The notes beneath the pieces are model-generated. The model was given only the letters and a program-made list of their open reading frames with translations. It did no database searches and was not told where the DNA came from. A DNA stretch of 64,000 nt, from positions 13,824,983 to 13,888,982 of the forward strand of contig NC_051138.1 in NCBI RefSeq assembly GCF_014839805.1. Reading direction: 5' to 3'. This DNA is from Manduca sexta (taxonomy: Eukaryota > Arthropoda > Insecta > Lepidoptera > Sphingidae). The translations under genes were made by a program, and so were the position numbers. This document shows, in pieces, positions 50,901 through 61,336 of this stretch (position 1 is the first letter of the stretch; every line of letters begins with the position of its first letter).

Positions 50901-50942
50901 TTATAGTCCAGAGCTGGTATTATTAGTTGTTGTGTCTACCAG

Positions 50943-51153
50943 GTATCATGGGTGCGTCACCGCGACATTCACCTGCTGACGGTGGGGCGGTATACGTACA
51001 CGTCGGACCAGCGGTTCGAAGCGCAGCACAAGCCGCGCTCCGAGGAATGGGCGCTGCGCATACGCAGCCCGCAGCGCCGCGACTCCGGCCAGTACGAGTG
51101 TCAGATCTCCACCACGCCGCCTATCGGACACGCTGTCTACCTCAACATTGTAG
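50943..51153 (+). CDS. dpr: dpr coding exon 3: second half of Ig1
   Basis: The acceptor is TCTACCAG|GTA and the donor is GTAG|GTGGGT. Residues 92-161 begin VSWVRHRDIHLLTVG and continue through YTYTSDQRF, EEWALRI and DSGQYECQIST to YLNIV. These are the C-F strands of Ig1: core Trp94, the D-x-G-x-Y-x-C signature and the second disulfide cysteine Cys144. The WVRHRDIHLLTVG and TSDQRF blocks are diagnostic of Dpr proteins and lie at the surface used for DIP binding. The exon is markedly more GC-rich than its surroundings. It ends in phase 1. Confidence 0.96.
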
Positions 51154-52351
51154 GTGGGTTAGCATTTGTAATATATATTCTTCTTCCATTTCGTGTAGCT
51201 CTTATAAAAAAAAAATAATAAATTGAATGCATCATAATGGCCAGAATTTGAAGGTCTGCCTTAGCTTCAAATAAACTTTCGTTATATTAATAATTAGCAA
51301 AAGATAGTATAATATACTAAAACCAGACCCACGTAAGTTTGACTCCAAAAAAAACATTATCTCATCTCTGCACCACCCAAATGTTGACTGTTAATAAATG
51401 ACTCAGGTATTAAATATATCTGTATAAATTTACTATATATTTAAATAATTTTAAAAACATATTATAGTTGTAGCGAATTTAAAGTCCGTACAACAAACAA
51501 AATCCGTACAAAATATTATGTGAAAAATTTAAAGAAAAATAACATTCTAGTAGATATTATTATATTAACTTAATGCGAAGTTGTTAACATTGATGTCACA
51601 AAAACACAACTGCTTCATCAACTACGTGGAAGGTAATGATAAAAAGTGCTTGAGTTTTTACTGCATTTGCATTCGTATTTAAGTTAACGAGCGTTTTATT
51701 TCTCCGCCAGCTAGTTTAATTTACTATTTATTGCTAAATCAAGTTGGTTACACATATAATTAATTAATATGACATAACGCTGGTCCATTTTATTTGACCC
51801 TAGTATCTTAAAAAACGTAATTCTATAGATTTAAAATATAGTAATTTTGACATTGCGTTATTAAATGCAACATACTTATCTTCTTGAAAATAACACTACA
51901 ATAAGTTACTCGAACCGTAGACGTAAAATAAAAAAGTGTAAGTTTCGAACAAAATAAACATCAATAAAAAGTATCTAATTTTAATTTACGCATTATAATG
52001 TTATTACTACTACTCTAAGAGAAATCGTCGCAGCGGCAACATCACACTTTCAGTCAAATACACACAGATACATACCATATTGGCACTAAACTACATTATG
52101 ATAAAAAATCAGAAAAATAAAACTAAGATTTTTGGTGTAAATATTTATTATTCATGGGTGTTTTGTGGAACAATGTTAGCAGAGGTATAGATAAGCACGT
52201 GGTTTCATTTATGAAGGCATTATTAATATTATGATCCTATATATTTTTTAACATACGTGCAATACAGCAGTCAATATAATATATGCCTTACATTTAATAT
52301 AAAGGTTCCCAACACAACGATAAATCATTGAATAACTTTACAGACGGGCAC

Positions 52352-52568
52352 ATCTATACATATTAAAACAAAGTCCCTTTTTCTGTGTCAGTCTGTATGT
52401 GACAGATTTTCTCAAAATCTACTGAACGGTTTTTTACGAAATTTGGTATGGAGAATGGAGATTGTTTTAGACTCTGGAAAGGCTATAGGCTACTTTTATC
52501 CCGAAAAAAAAGCGGGATGTTTATTCCGGAAAAATCCTTCACGCGGGCGAAGCCACGAGCCAAAGCTG
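52352..52568 (+). repeat. LINE-type repeat tail in dpr intron 3
   Basis: AAAACAAAGTCCCTTTTTCT, GATTTTCTCAAAATCTACTG, GGCTATAGGCTACTTTTATC and the TTCACGCGGGCGAAGCCACG end. Same family as 11790-12075, opposite orientation. Confidence 0.7.
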
Positions 52569-53042
52569 TTTAAGGTTTTATATGTATTATATCAATTTAG
52601 CTGGCTGATATTGTAAATATCATTGTAGTTTCCATAGCGATGGAAAATAACTAGAACAAAAAATGGTGTTATGTTATACATACGATGTAGCGTAAACTCA
52701 GCTAATAACAAATAAACTCTGTTCTGTTTATAAATTCTAACGGCGTTATTACTCTGCTACATATCTCATAACTAACAAAATCTAGTTTATTACTAAGAAG
52801 TAAGTTGTATTTTGCGAAATTATTAATTCCTTTTAAATCGTTAAAATATGCTTACTTTAACAATATCTCTTTTACCGTTTTTAACAAGGAGTATTTAACA
52901 CTAACAACTATAAAATTTACATAATATATTCCTTCCCCGAATGCACATAAAGGGCTTCCAAAACAAACATAACTTTCACTCCGATTTTATAGAAAGATTT
53001 CGCCTTACATAACCTGTAGTATAATATATTTTCCTTTTGTAG

Positions 53043-53170
53043 AGCCTGAAACAAGTGTGTCCAGCGGTCCCGAGTTATTTATTCAAGCGGGGTCAACCAT
53101 TAACTTGACTTGCACAGTACGGCACACTCCAGAGCCGCCAACATCAATAACTTGGACCCATGGGGATCAG
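53043..53170 (+). CDS. dpr: dpr coding exon 4: first half of Ig2
   Basis: The acceptor is TTTTGTAG|AG and the donor is ATCAG|GTATGT. Residues 162-204 read EPETSVSSGPELFIQ, then GSTINLTCTV, EPPTSITW and HGDQ. These are the A-C strands of the second Ig domain, with cysteine 185, core Trp199 and a sequon at N182 (NLT). The GSTINLTC block is strongly conserved in Dprs. The exon is too short to stand out as an open frame alone and was found by following the phase from the previous exon. Confidence 0.95.
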
Positions 53171-53814
53171 GTATGTTTGATATTTGACCTTAGTTCTAAT
53201 TACGAAACGGGGAATATATATGCACGTAAAGAATAGAAACTTAATAGATTCAAACAGATGGACCTTCTTAACATTGATTTTATGATTTATTGTTGAATTC
53301 ATAAACGTATATTTACTACTAATTTAATAGCAGCTTGGCTAGTTTAATAATGAAACTAATGGAAAGTCTATTTTCATCTCCGAAGGATTCTTTACTGTCT
53401 ATTATTTCAATTTGTTATAAAATAGGACATTCGCATAATTTATGACATATATTCAGCATTTAAAATATCTTGGTTAATTTATCGATTCATAAATATTCCA
53501 TCAATGAAACTAAGATTTCTTATTGAACGTCAAATAAGTTATATGACATCAGGATGCCAGATGAATGTCAATTTTTATTTCTTCATTCATTTATTAAATT
53601 GGTTTCTATTCCAGGAACTACTTGAGTAACAAAATTCTCAGATTTTTCGATTACACTTTTCTAATTCAAGCTTTTAAAACGCTTTTGTCGAACATAGTTT
53701 AGGTTTCGAAAAGAACAATTACCATAGACTTACTAACATACCTATATTGATCAAGATCCAATTTATAAAATGGTCTTCTTAAAACTTAGTAACTAATTAT
53801 TGAGTATAGTTTTG

Positions 53815-54018
53815 CTGCTGGTGGGATATATTTTATATCCACCCGGCTAGCTACCACCGTGCACTAGGTGTTAAAACTCGCCATAGTGGCCCAGGTAAGT
53901 GCATCGCGTTCCGGGGTCAGCCTGGCCGGCATAATTGTGTCGACTGTCGAGGGGTAATCATGTCTCGTAAGTCGACATTCTATTCAAACCCACTCACTTA
54001 CCATCAAGTGCACGTTTA
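53815..54018 (+). repeat. repeat family V copy in dpr intron 4
   Basis: GGTGGGATATATTTTATATCC, CCCGGCTAGCTACCACC, CGCCATAGTGGCCCAGGTAA, CTGGCCGGCATAATTGTG and TCGACATTCTATTC. Lacks about 20 internal bases relative to other copies. Confidence 0.8.
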
Positions 54019-54905
54019 AAAAAATAATAATAAATGATGTTTATTACCTCAATTCGATAAGAATACAGATAAAATATTATAGAGTGAGGTAAATATTTAG
54101 AAGTATTGCAAAATAAAATATCCGTACATTTAAATATTCTTTAGATAGGAGATACCCGACTTTCTGTGACATCATTTCCATCTATTTGAAGAAATCACTG
54201 TGAATAAGATACAAAAGATTCTTCAGCTAATAATTTCAACTCTACGAAATGTATTCCTGTGTTCATGTAATTTTCCACAATACTTAATAGATAACGTACC
54301 AACCATCTCTATTATATAATACAGAATTAAACTTAACCACAATGAGCCACCAATTTGGCAACAGTTAAATTACTTGATAAATTAGTCTAATCACAAAATT
54401 AAATGACAAATCCGGGAATGTCAGGATTAACGGCATCAAGTCTTCGGTGTACGGGTTTACGGACAATTGTGAGTCAATCGATTTCATGGTCTGAAGTAAT
54501 TACGTAATAAACGGAACGTTAAGTAAACAATTCGATTTTAATTGTGTTGGAAAATGTGCTACAATTTAGACGTAATTCGAAGAATGAAGAGTAGTTGTAA
54601 TATTTTATGTTGCGCAATTGTTGAACGGTTGAACTTTTAAAAGTTTTCCAGTAGTAAATAAATAAGTTATGCTGTACAAAAAATCTAAAAACAATCTGAA
54701 ATATCGAAACTACGGATTATCTCCTTCAAAAATTATAGTCTTAAAAGTCGTAACTCAATGTCGTTTGCGGATGTTTGTGATTGGTCGAGAGACCATTGCA
54801 TCGGTCACGTGTTAGTCTTTCAACCAATCGCAATAAAACGACACAGTGTCTTATCATACTTTTTAACATAAATTTAAAATAAATTTTACTCCTACTTTTA
54901 CCCAG

Positions 54906-55074
54906 ATTATCAACTTCGATTCAGCCAGAGGCGGTATATCATTAGTGACTGAGAAAGGTCTGAAGAGTACAAGCCGTCTACTGGTCCAAAGGGCCAGAGG
55001 GGCTGATGCAGGACTCTATACCTGTGGACCTAACAACGCTCCCTCAGCATCCACCAGGGTCCACGTTTTATCTG
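54906..55074 (+). CDS. dpr: dpr coding exon 5: second half of Ig2
   Basis: The acceptor is TTACCCAG|ATT and the donor is TCTG|GTAAGT. Residues 205-260 begin IINFDSARGGISLVTEKG, followed by TSRLLVQRA, DAGLYTCGPNNA and RVHVLS. These are the C'-G strands of Ig2, with D-A-G-x-Y-x-C and the closing cysteine 244. The RGG-S-VTEKG and VHVL segments are family hallmarks. The exon ends in phase 1, ready for the GEHPAAMQ exon. Confidence 0.95.
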
Positions 55075-56396
55075 GTAAGTATATCTAGTATCTGGGATCA
55101 GTCAATTCACCTTCAGCTAGATGATGATATATATTATGGTAAATTGTTAAAAATCGTCTCGTAAGTGGGTCAAAATGTCAGCGGTTTCAAAACCCATCTA
55201 ACATTATACACAGATATATTTTTTATAAAGCCCCTATGTCAGTTTATTGACAGCTGTAATTGAATACACAGGTCTGACAAAATAATCTCCTGCAAAAAAT
55301 GTCTATACGGAATACCTCAAACTGGAGTGAGGAAACGTCCGTCACCTAGAGAAATATATGAATTGGGAAATTTTATGTATATCGATGATTCGTTACTACA
55401 AATGATTTTGAAAAGAGAAAGACCAGAGTTTATTGCTTGTTCTTCTCTAGTGAGAACTTCATTCCGAACTGCTGTTAGAGTTAATCTAGAAATAATTAAT
55501 TGACGGAATCTATGTAATGTGCATTTTAAATATTAGTATTAACACATCGATTCGGTCAACCAATCTCTTTTGTAAACACGTGTTTTTGTCATTTTTGATA
55601 AAAGGCGTTTTGTGCGTGTTTATTATTGTGAACACAACTGAAGCTATTCTAAATCCAGACTTGAGAAAACTGTAACAATAAAGCCGATCCGTCAACAAAC
55701 CATATTAAAGTACGCAGAATCTTGACTGAAGCAAACATTGTAAACCATAAAACATATTGATTCAAGCAAAAATGTACGTGCTTGTTTCAAGACGCTTGAC
55801 CGCCTCGGAGCTCCTTAAGAGCAATCGCTTTTAAGGATACAATTCTTTATTCGACGCGAAAATTTGCTGCAAGGCATTCGGAGCTTGTGCTTTACGAATA
55901 TCAACTCTTTTTACTAGGTAAGAAAATTCAAATTTCTTCAAATTATAAAATCGATCGAATCACTAACAAAGAGTAAGTCTTTCGTTTCAAATAAACATCT
56001 TAGGAAACCATTTACAGTTCAAAATATTGAAATCTTTCTTATAAGGCTGTAGACGCAACATTTTGTGAATAGCGTAAACAGGCAAGCGTAACAAGAGATG
56101 CTATGTTACCTCAAAGATCAAAAAGAGTCAATGTGTGAAAATTTTATGCTGTAGAAATATTTAGTAAGATGACGAATGATAGTAAGGAAACGCCAAGCGA
56201 AAGTAGTTCTTGCTGGCTGATATTACGTTCTTTACAAGTACAATCGTTCAAGGACATCTTTTTTAGGATTGCGTACCTCAAAAGGAACCTTTAAAGTACC
56301 TTGTTATCCGTCTGTCGATCCGCCTTTCCGTCCTTTTTTCTCAGGCATGCGGAGCGGTATGAAGTTAAAATGTATGTCAAATACTCCTTCTTCTAG

Positions 56397-56530
56397 GTGA
56401 GCATCCAGCGGCCATGCAGCAGGGCTGTGCAAAATCAACTTTAGACAAAACATCATCTATAGTGTGTTGTTTAATAATATTGTACGCCCTAACCAGAACG
56501 ACGTTTGACAATCTCCAATCTGGTACTTGA
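56397..56530 (+). CDS. dpr: dpr terminal coding exon: GEHPAAMQ and hydrophobic tail
   Basis: The acceptor is TTCTTCTAG|GT; the first two bases complete a Gly codon, giving S-GEHPAAMQ, a motif found directly after Ig2 in many Dprs. It continues for 44 residues to TGA at 56528-56530. Residues 281-292 (SIVCCLIILYAL) are hydrophobic, suggesting a GPI-attachment signal or membrane segment. The hydrophobic run is short and is followed by about a dozen polar residues, so the anchoring mode is uncertain. An alternative last exon is possible. Confidence 0.88.
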
Positions 56531-56600
56531 ACTTCAATAAACGTTCTTGGACTTGTAAATTATTTTATTGTACATAATGATCAAGGGTTCTTGAATAAAA
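56531..56600 (+). terminator. dpr 3' UTR start with two polyadenylation signals
   Basis: AATAAA hexamers lie at 56536-56541, just after the stop, and at 56594-56599. The second is at the more usual distance and is followed by T-rich sequence. AATAAA is frequent in AT-rich DNA, so which signal is used is unknown, and a longer UTR is possible. Confidence 0.5.
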
Positions 56601-57678
56601 TTGGAATATTCGAATTATTGAAATATCGTGTCCTTTATTCATTACTGTACATTATTTTGAGTCTGATATTCAATTTGAATAAATAAATAAATTGTTTTTA
56701 ATGTAAAAATTTGTGATCCAGATTCTTGAAGACACAATGAATTTCAGGGTCGATGCTATGTTGGAAATAAATTTTATGTACGTTTTTATGTTTAATGTGA
56801 TTGTTGGTAATTGGTAATGTAATAAAGATGTATGGATTTCTATACATCTTTAGTAGCTTTAATACATATTCAAACGAGATATTTAATTTTGTTAGTTTTT
56901 CAATCTTACTGCATAAAGTAAAATGTCGTATCAGAAACTCCTATCTCAGTATATATCTGAAACTACAACGAGGTTTATATCCTACATCTTCTTTAAATTG
57001 AACAATTTTGTGCGTTCCCAAAATTTTCCACAATTACTTAACAGATTCACTGACCACATCGGGGCAGTCTTGTACGTAAACACATTAGCTTTGTAAATAT
57101 TAAGCAACAAACATAATTTATATGTAAAACATTTTTCATACCAAGTGTTCATTACACTTTTGTTGTGAATAGTACAAAAAGGAGACTACTCAACGAATAA
57201 TATTATGTTCTGTATAATTTCATACATTAGCGTACAAATAGCACTGTTAATAAAATAACAAATCTGTAATGTGCACTCGACCTAAATAATTCATATCAAG
57301 ATTTAAGTTGGAACGAAACACATTTATACATTTGTGAAGTCACGAAAATACTATAATAATAAATTATGTCTAAAAATAGTTAAGAATTGTAAATATTTGT
57401 CAACGAATAAATTTTGTTTTATAAATGACGTGGTTGTTTAATTTATTATCGAAATAATTTAATTTATTTATGTTATTTTCCTGAATAAATTATAAAATAA
57501 AATTCTCTAATCAGTTATGACATCTAAATGAAGTTCACAAAGAATAGTTAGTAAATGAACTAAATATTCATAGAGATTATACGGTCTGCTAACTTTATCT
57601 TATTATTAATATTTTTGCTAATAAATAACTTAGTATTTTTTTGTGATTAATTAATAATATAATAATAATAACTCTAAG

Positions 57679-57923
57679 TTTTCTAAAAAAAAATGTCTGT
57701 ATTCTTTGTGAATTTATCGTTCGCTTTAACGGTGAAGGAAAACATGGAGAGGAAACCTGCACATCTGAGAAGTTCTCTATAGGAATTTCGAAGGTGTGTA
57801 AAGTCTACCAATCCGCACTAGGCCAGCGTGGTGGACTAAGGCCTAATCCCTCTCAGTAGTAGAGGAGGCCCGTGCTCAGCAGTGGGCAAGTATATAATAC
57901 AGGGCTGATATTATTATTATTAT
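57679..57923 (+). mobile_element. SINE family 1, 5'-truncated copy
   Basis: The family 1 body from GTGAATTTATCGTTCGC to the TACAGGGCTGATATTATTAT tail is well conserved, but the tRNA-like head with boxes A and B is missing, as in 5'-truncated retrotransposition. Confidence 0.85.
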
Positions 57924-58364
57924 GTATATTTGAATACAAAAACTTTAAAAGGTTTGAGAACAATTTAGTTGCTTCCCTATAAGCATGAAATATAAATTTC
58001 TCCTGGTAAACTATAAAACCAAGTAAACAATTAACAACTAAACTAAATCTATCATAAAAAAAACTTAAAAGAATGTAAAAAACAAAGCAATTAAAATTCA
58101 ACTCAGTTAGTGCAAGCACTAGAATCTAAAATAAAAAAAACAGGTGTTGAAACTCTAAGAAATCCAATGAGCAATTTATTAAAGGGATACAAAAATTGCA
58201 AGATAAAAAAGACCTTTTCTTGAAACTTGGACTAAGAGCGGCGTCGAGAACTAACCCCTTCAGAACTGCCAACTCCATCTTCCTCATTACAGTGTAGAAA
58301 TGCCGCGAAAAATACTTTCAACGTAAACTAGTAAATTTGAAATTAAATCGATTTATTAACTTAG

Positions 58365-58545
58365 CGGCGGTATACTACGTCTGAGAACTGTAAGGTTCTG
58401 GATTCTAATTTCATGTCAAATCATAGGCACTTTAAATTTTCTATAACAAAAAACTTTCCGGAGTGGGATCCACCTATCACATCATGAGATGGTTAATAGC
58501 GAAAGGCACGCTAATTGCACCTCTGGTTAACCTACAACAATAGTT
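58365..58545 (+). mobile_element. SINE family 2, strongly diverged copy
   Basis: It shares the order of blocks with 22254: GGCGGTATACTACG, CTGGATTCTAATTTCATG (box B area), CCACCTATCACATCATGAGATG and TTGCACCTCTG. There are many substitutions. Confidence 0.55.
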
Positions 58546-58566
58546 CGTAGTATGTTTATAAAAAGC

Positions 58567-58925
58567 AGCTGTAGCCTAGTTGGCAGCGGAATGAACTGCC
58601 GAGACGAATTTCCGCAGGGCCCTTATTCTGTACGATAGTGTAAACGCGTAACGCGGCCGTGTCATGTTATCTTCGAGAAATGTGCGTGGAATGGTATTCT
58701 GTAAGCCAAATTTCTATAGTCCTAAACATGATGCGTTGTGTTACGTGCTTGTTACACACTGTTAAAATAACGTGCGAGATAGAGAATAAGGTGCCAGGTT
58801 TAAAACCAAGGGCTCTTTGTAAGAATTTTGAGGGTGTGTGGAGTCTGCCATTCTACGATAAGCTAGTGTGGTAGATTAAGGCCTTATCCCTCTCAGTAGT
58901 AGACGTGACCCGTGCCCAGCAGTGG
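58567..58925 (+). mobile_element. diverged family 1-type SINE split by a MITE
   Basis: The head GCAGCTGTAGCCTAGTTGGC with box A, then GACGAATTTCCGCAGG, is interrupted at 58617. The SINE resumes at about 58798 (TTTAAAACCAAGGG) and continues through GGTGTGTGGAGTCTG, CTAGTGTGGTAGATTAAGGCC and CCCAGCAGTGGGAC. The break falls in box B. Confidence 0.8.
58617..58797. mobile_element. MITE with GGGCCCTTATTCT inverted ends (copy 3), nested in a SINE
   Basis: Nearly identical to the 41765 copy over its length (AACGCGTAACGCGGCCGTGT, TTTCTATAGTCCTAAACATG). It is inserted inside the SINE-like element 58567-58925, so this MITE moved after the SINE was in place. Confidence 0.88.
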
Positions 58926-58929
58926 GACA

Positions 58930-60258
58930 TTATATAATTTTATATTAAATTAGATTTAAGTAATTAAAATGCCAACATATGCACTAACCATTATGAAGCT
59001 AAAAATTGTATGTGTGTTTTGACTAAAATTTACTAAAAGAATTGTAAAACCCATGCATTTCACTACAATGGTTTTCGTTTTACCGTACGCGGCTAATCCA
59101 ATTAGTGGGCGTTTTATGCACTCTAAACAATTCGTATGTTTTCCAAGTTCAACATTTTTTATAAATGAATTATTCGCATGCACGGTTTGGGTGTACTGGG
59201 AGAATATTTAAATTTTACTCGATCAGCTTAATATAAAGCATTGTTTATTACGTGTTACCTTCTATCGATTGGCTTGTTGCAATTGTTCGCGGTTATGATA
59301 AGCCGACATAATTCTTGAAAGTGTCATATAACGCTACATTTTCTGTGCTCTATGAATTTTCAATTAATATTCTTAGCAGCTTTATAAGCTGCCCAAGGTA
59401 TTAAAAGATTTGAATATATCAAAAAATAGTTAGGAAGTATTTTACTGGATAAGATGTATTATAATTTAACGGAGTTTTTAATGAAAGGGAATTGATAATA
59501 ACTGTGTAGCAGCCCAAAGTGATATTTATACTTTTCTTTTGTAATCTTAGTTGATGAACTGTGATTGACATAATATGTTTTAAATTTTTTTTTCTTATAT
59601 AATACTTAGAATTTGACAATGATATTTTTTATAGTGCATGCTTGTAACATAAATGCTTTGAAAATTTCTTATGTTATACTCTTGAAGAAATTATAATTTT
59701 GCATACCAACTTTTGGTTAAATATAGTTGCTCTGAATAATATCATGTTTTGTCATCGTTATTTATCCATATTTGCAGAATAAATATATCTTTATCTTTAG
59801 GGTAAAATATGCCTGTCCTGTCTTCTAGGACGAGTACTATTTAACTTAAAATGAAATAACCATGATGTGTGTAAAACTATAAAAATATTTTTACTCTTAT
59901 TTGAAGTTAATAATAGTAAAAAATATTATGTAAGAAAATACTAATTTTGTGCGTATTCAAGTTGAATATTATTTCAAAAAAATAAAATCGTTGAGCCACT
60001 CACAATATCACGGATCAGCATTACTACGGCGTTTAGTCTGTACTAATACACATGTGTTGGCACGATTATAATACTAGGTTTTATGTGAAAAAAGTATTTA
60101 AATTGAATAATAGATTAAACGATGCTCATTTGGAAAAATAACTGTTAATATTGCAACTGATGGTGACTCAATGATTCTACATATTTTTACATAGACAACA
60201 GATTGCATTTTTACAGAGATACATTCATAAAAAACGTGTTATAAATCTGGCTTCTATA

Positions 60259-60260
<2 letters not shown>
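58930..60260. other. intergenic DNA, nothing recognised
   Basis: AT-rich sequence between the SINE/MITE nest and the TA microsatellite. Only short frames without motifs. Confidence 0.5.

Positions 60261-60261
<1 letters not shown>

Positions 60262-60349
<88 letters not shown>
60262..60349. repeat. (TA)n microsatellite
   Basis: About 85 bases of almost pure TA dinucleotide, interrupted once near the left end (TTAATA). It lies 300 bp from the presumed BEL LTR end. Confidence 0.95.
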
Positions 60350-60350
<1 letters not shown>

Positions 60351-60671
60351 CAGTCCTTCAAAATAAACACACATATTTTTCAGTGCAGCGCAAAATAATT
60401 TATCACACGCGAAAAGTGAGTAAAATTCCGTAGTTTTGTTTTGATTGGAGACTGGACTGTATCATAAAAAATAATTAATTATTAGTTTTTTAATTAAAGG
60501 CATCATACGATTTGCGCGTACAAAAAGAGGTCCCCGATTGCAATCAATTCGTATGCCATGTTACGGCTTTCTGTTTAAAAGTGATCACTTAAAAAACTCC
60601 TCAGGGAAGATGCACAAAATGCCCCATATTGATTTCTATTTCACTTAAATTAAGTTCTAATATCGCTTACA

Positions 60672-61205
60672 TGTCTAATATATACACCAATCCATAATTT
60701 AACCTGACGTGCAATAACCGCCGGAAATGAATATAAAATGCAAATGCATATAATCCGGTGTATCGTGATGATACATAGGGACATAGACGTATATTCGCGT
60801 GACGATGGAAATGCATGCAAGTACTCACATCTGCCACTGCCACACGACGTCAGGAACCCGCCTTGGTTATGTTGCTGCACTCCGTCACGTTTGTCAGGAC
60901 ACCACACACAGTTAGTACACACAATGTAAGGATTATGGGTCCTGGGACATCTATACTTTCACAGTTATAGCATTAATTATGAAGCGCGCCGGGGAACATG
61001 CCGCCATCGATGCACCAAACTTTCGTTACTGGCGTCATCCGCTGGATGGCGCGGGCGTGTGGCCTCCCGTTGGCCAGCGGTATTGGTCGATTTAGTTGGC
61101 GGCAAATGCGTGCGAATTTGAATACGTTTCGCTCTCACACACATACCACCATCACGCGAATTATTATAGAATTAGTTTATTATTATAAACAACGGTTACG
61201 AAACA
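60672..61205 (-). repeat. probable 3' LTR of the BEL/Pao element
   Basis: Downstream of the integrase stop (minus strand) a purine-rich tract, GGTGGGCGGAA, immediately precedes TGTTTCG at 61205, the expected polypurine tract and LTR start. The following 500 bases are more GC-rich than the flank. The far end is uncertain: a CA at 60672-60673 (minus strand) gives about 534 bp but is only one candidate, because the 5' LTR needed for comparison is outside the window. Confidence 0.45.
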
Positions 61206-61336
61206 TTCCGCCCACCAAAATACATTATGTATTTTCCAAAATTTAAGAAAAAGTTAACCTAACTTAAAAGGCATATGATCTTAAAATTATGATTACGAAC
61301 TTAAAATTATGAACTATAGGTTTAAGTTAAGTTACG

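Larger units (their letters stand above)
35742..56530 (+). other. dpr: dpr-family gene, whole coding span (6 coding exons)
   Basis: Exons 35742-35814, 40105-40304, 50943-51153, 53043-53170, 54906-55074 and 56397-56530 join into one 304-codon frame. Every intron starts GT and ends AG, and phases run 1-0-1-0-1. The product has a signal peptide (about residues 1-25), Ig domain 1 (about 60-161; cysteines 82 and 144), Ig domain 2 (about 162-259; cysteines 185 and 244), a GEHPAAMQ segment and a short hydrophobic tail. This layout and length match the insect Dpr family (Defective proboscis extension response). Dprs are neuronal surface receptors whose first Ig domain binds DIP partners to specify synaptic pairing. 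N-glycosylation sequons are at N69, N89 and N182. Which dpr paralogue this is cannot be settled by eye; the ARGG-ISLVTEKG stretch of Ig2 is the best handle. A 5' UTR exon and promoter were not identified. Confidence 0.93.

Noticed and set aside
50927..51226. 99-codon plus frame and two other frames over the dpr Ig1 exon
   Set aside because: They are out of frame with the clear Ig-domain reading and arise from the high GC content of the exon.
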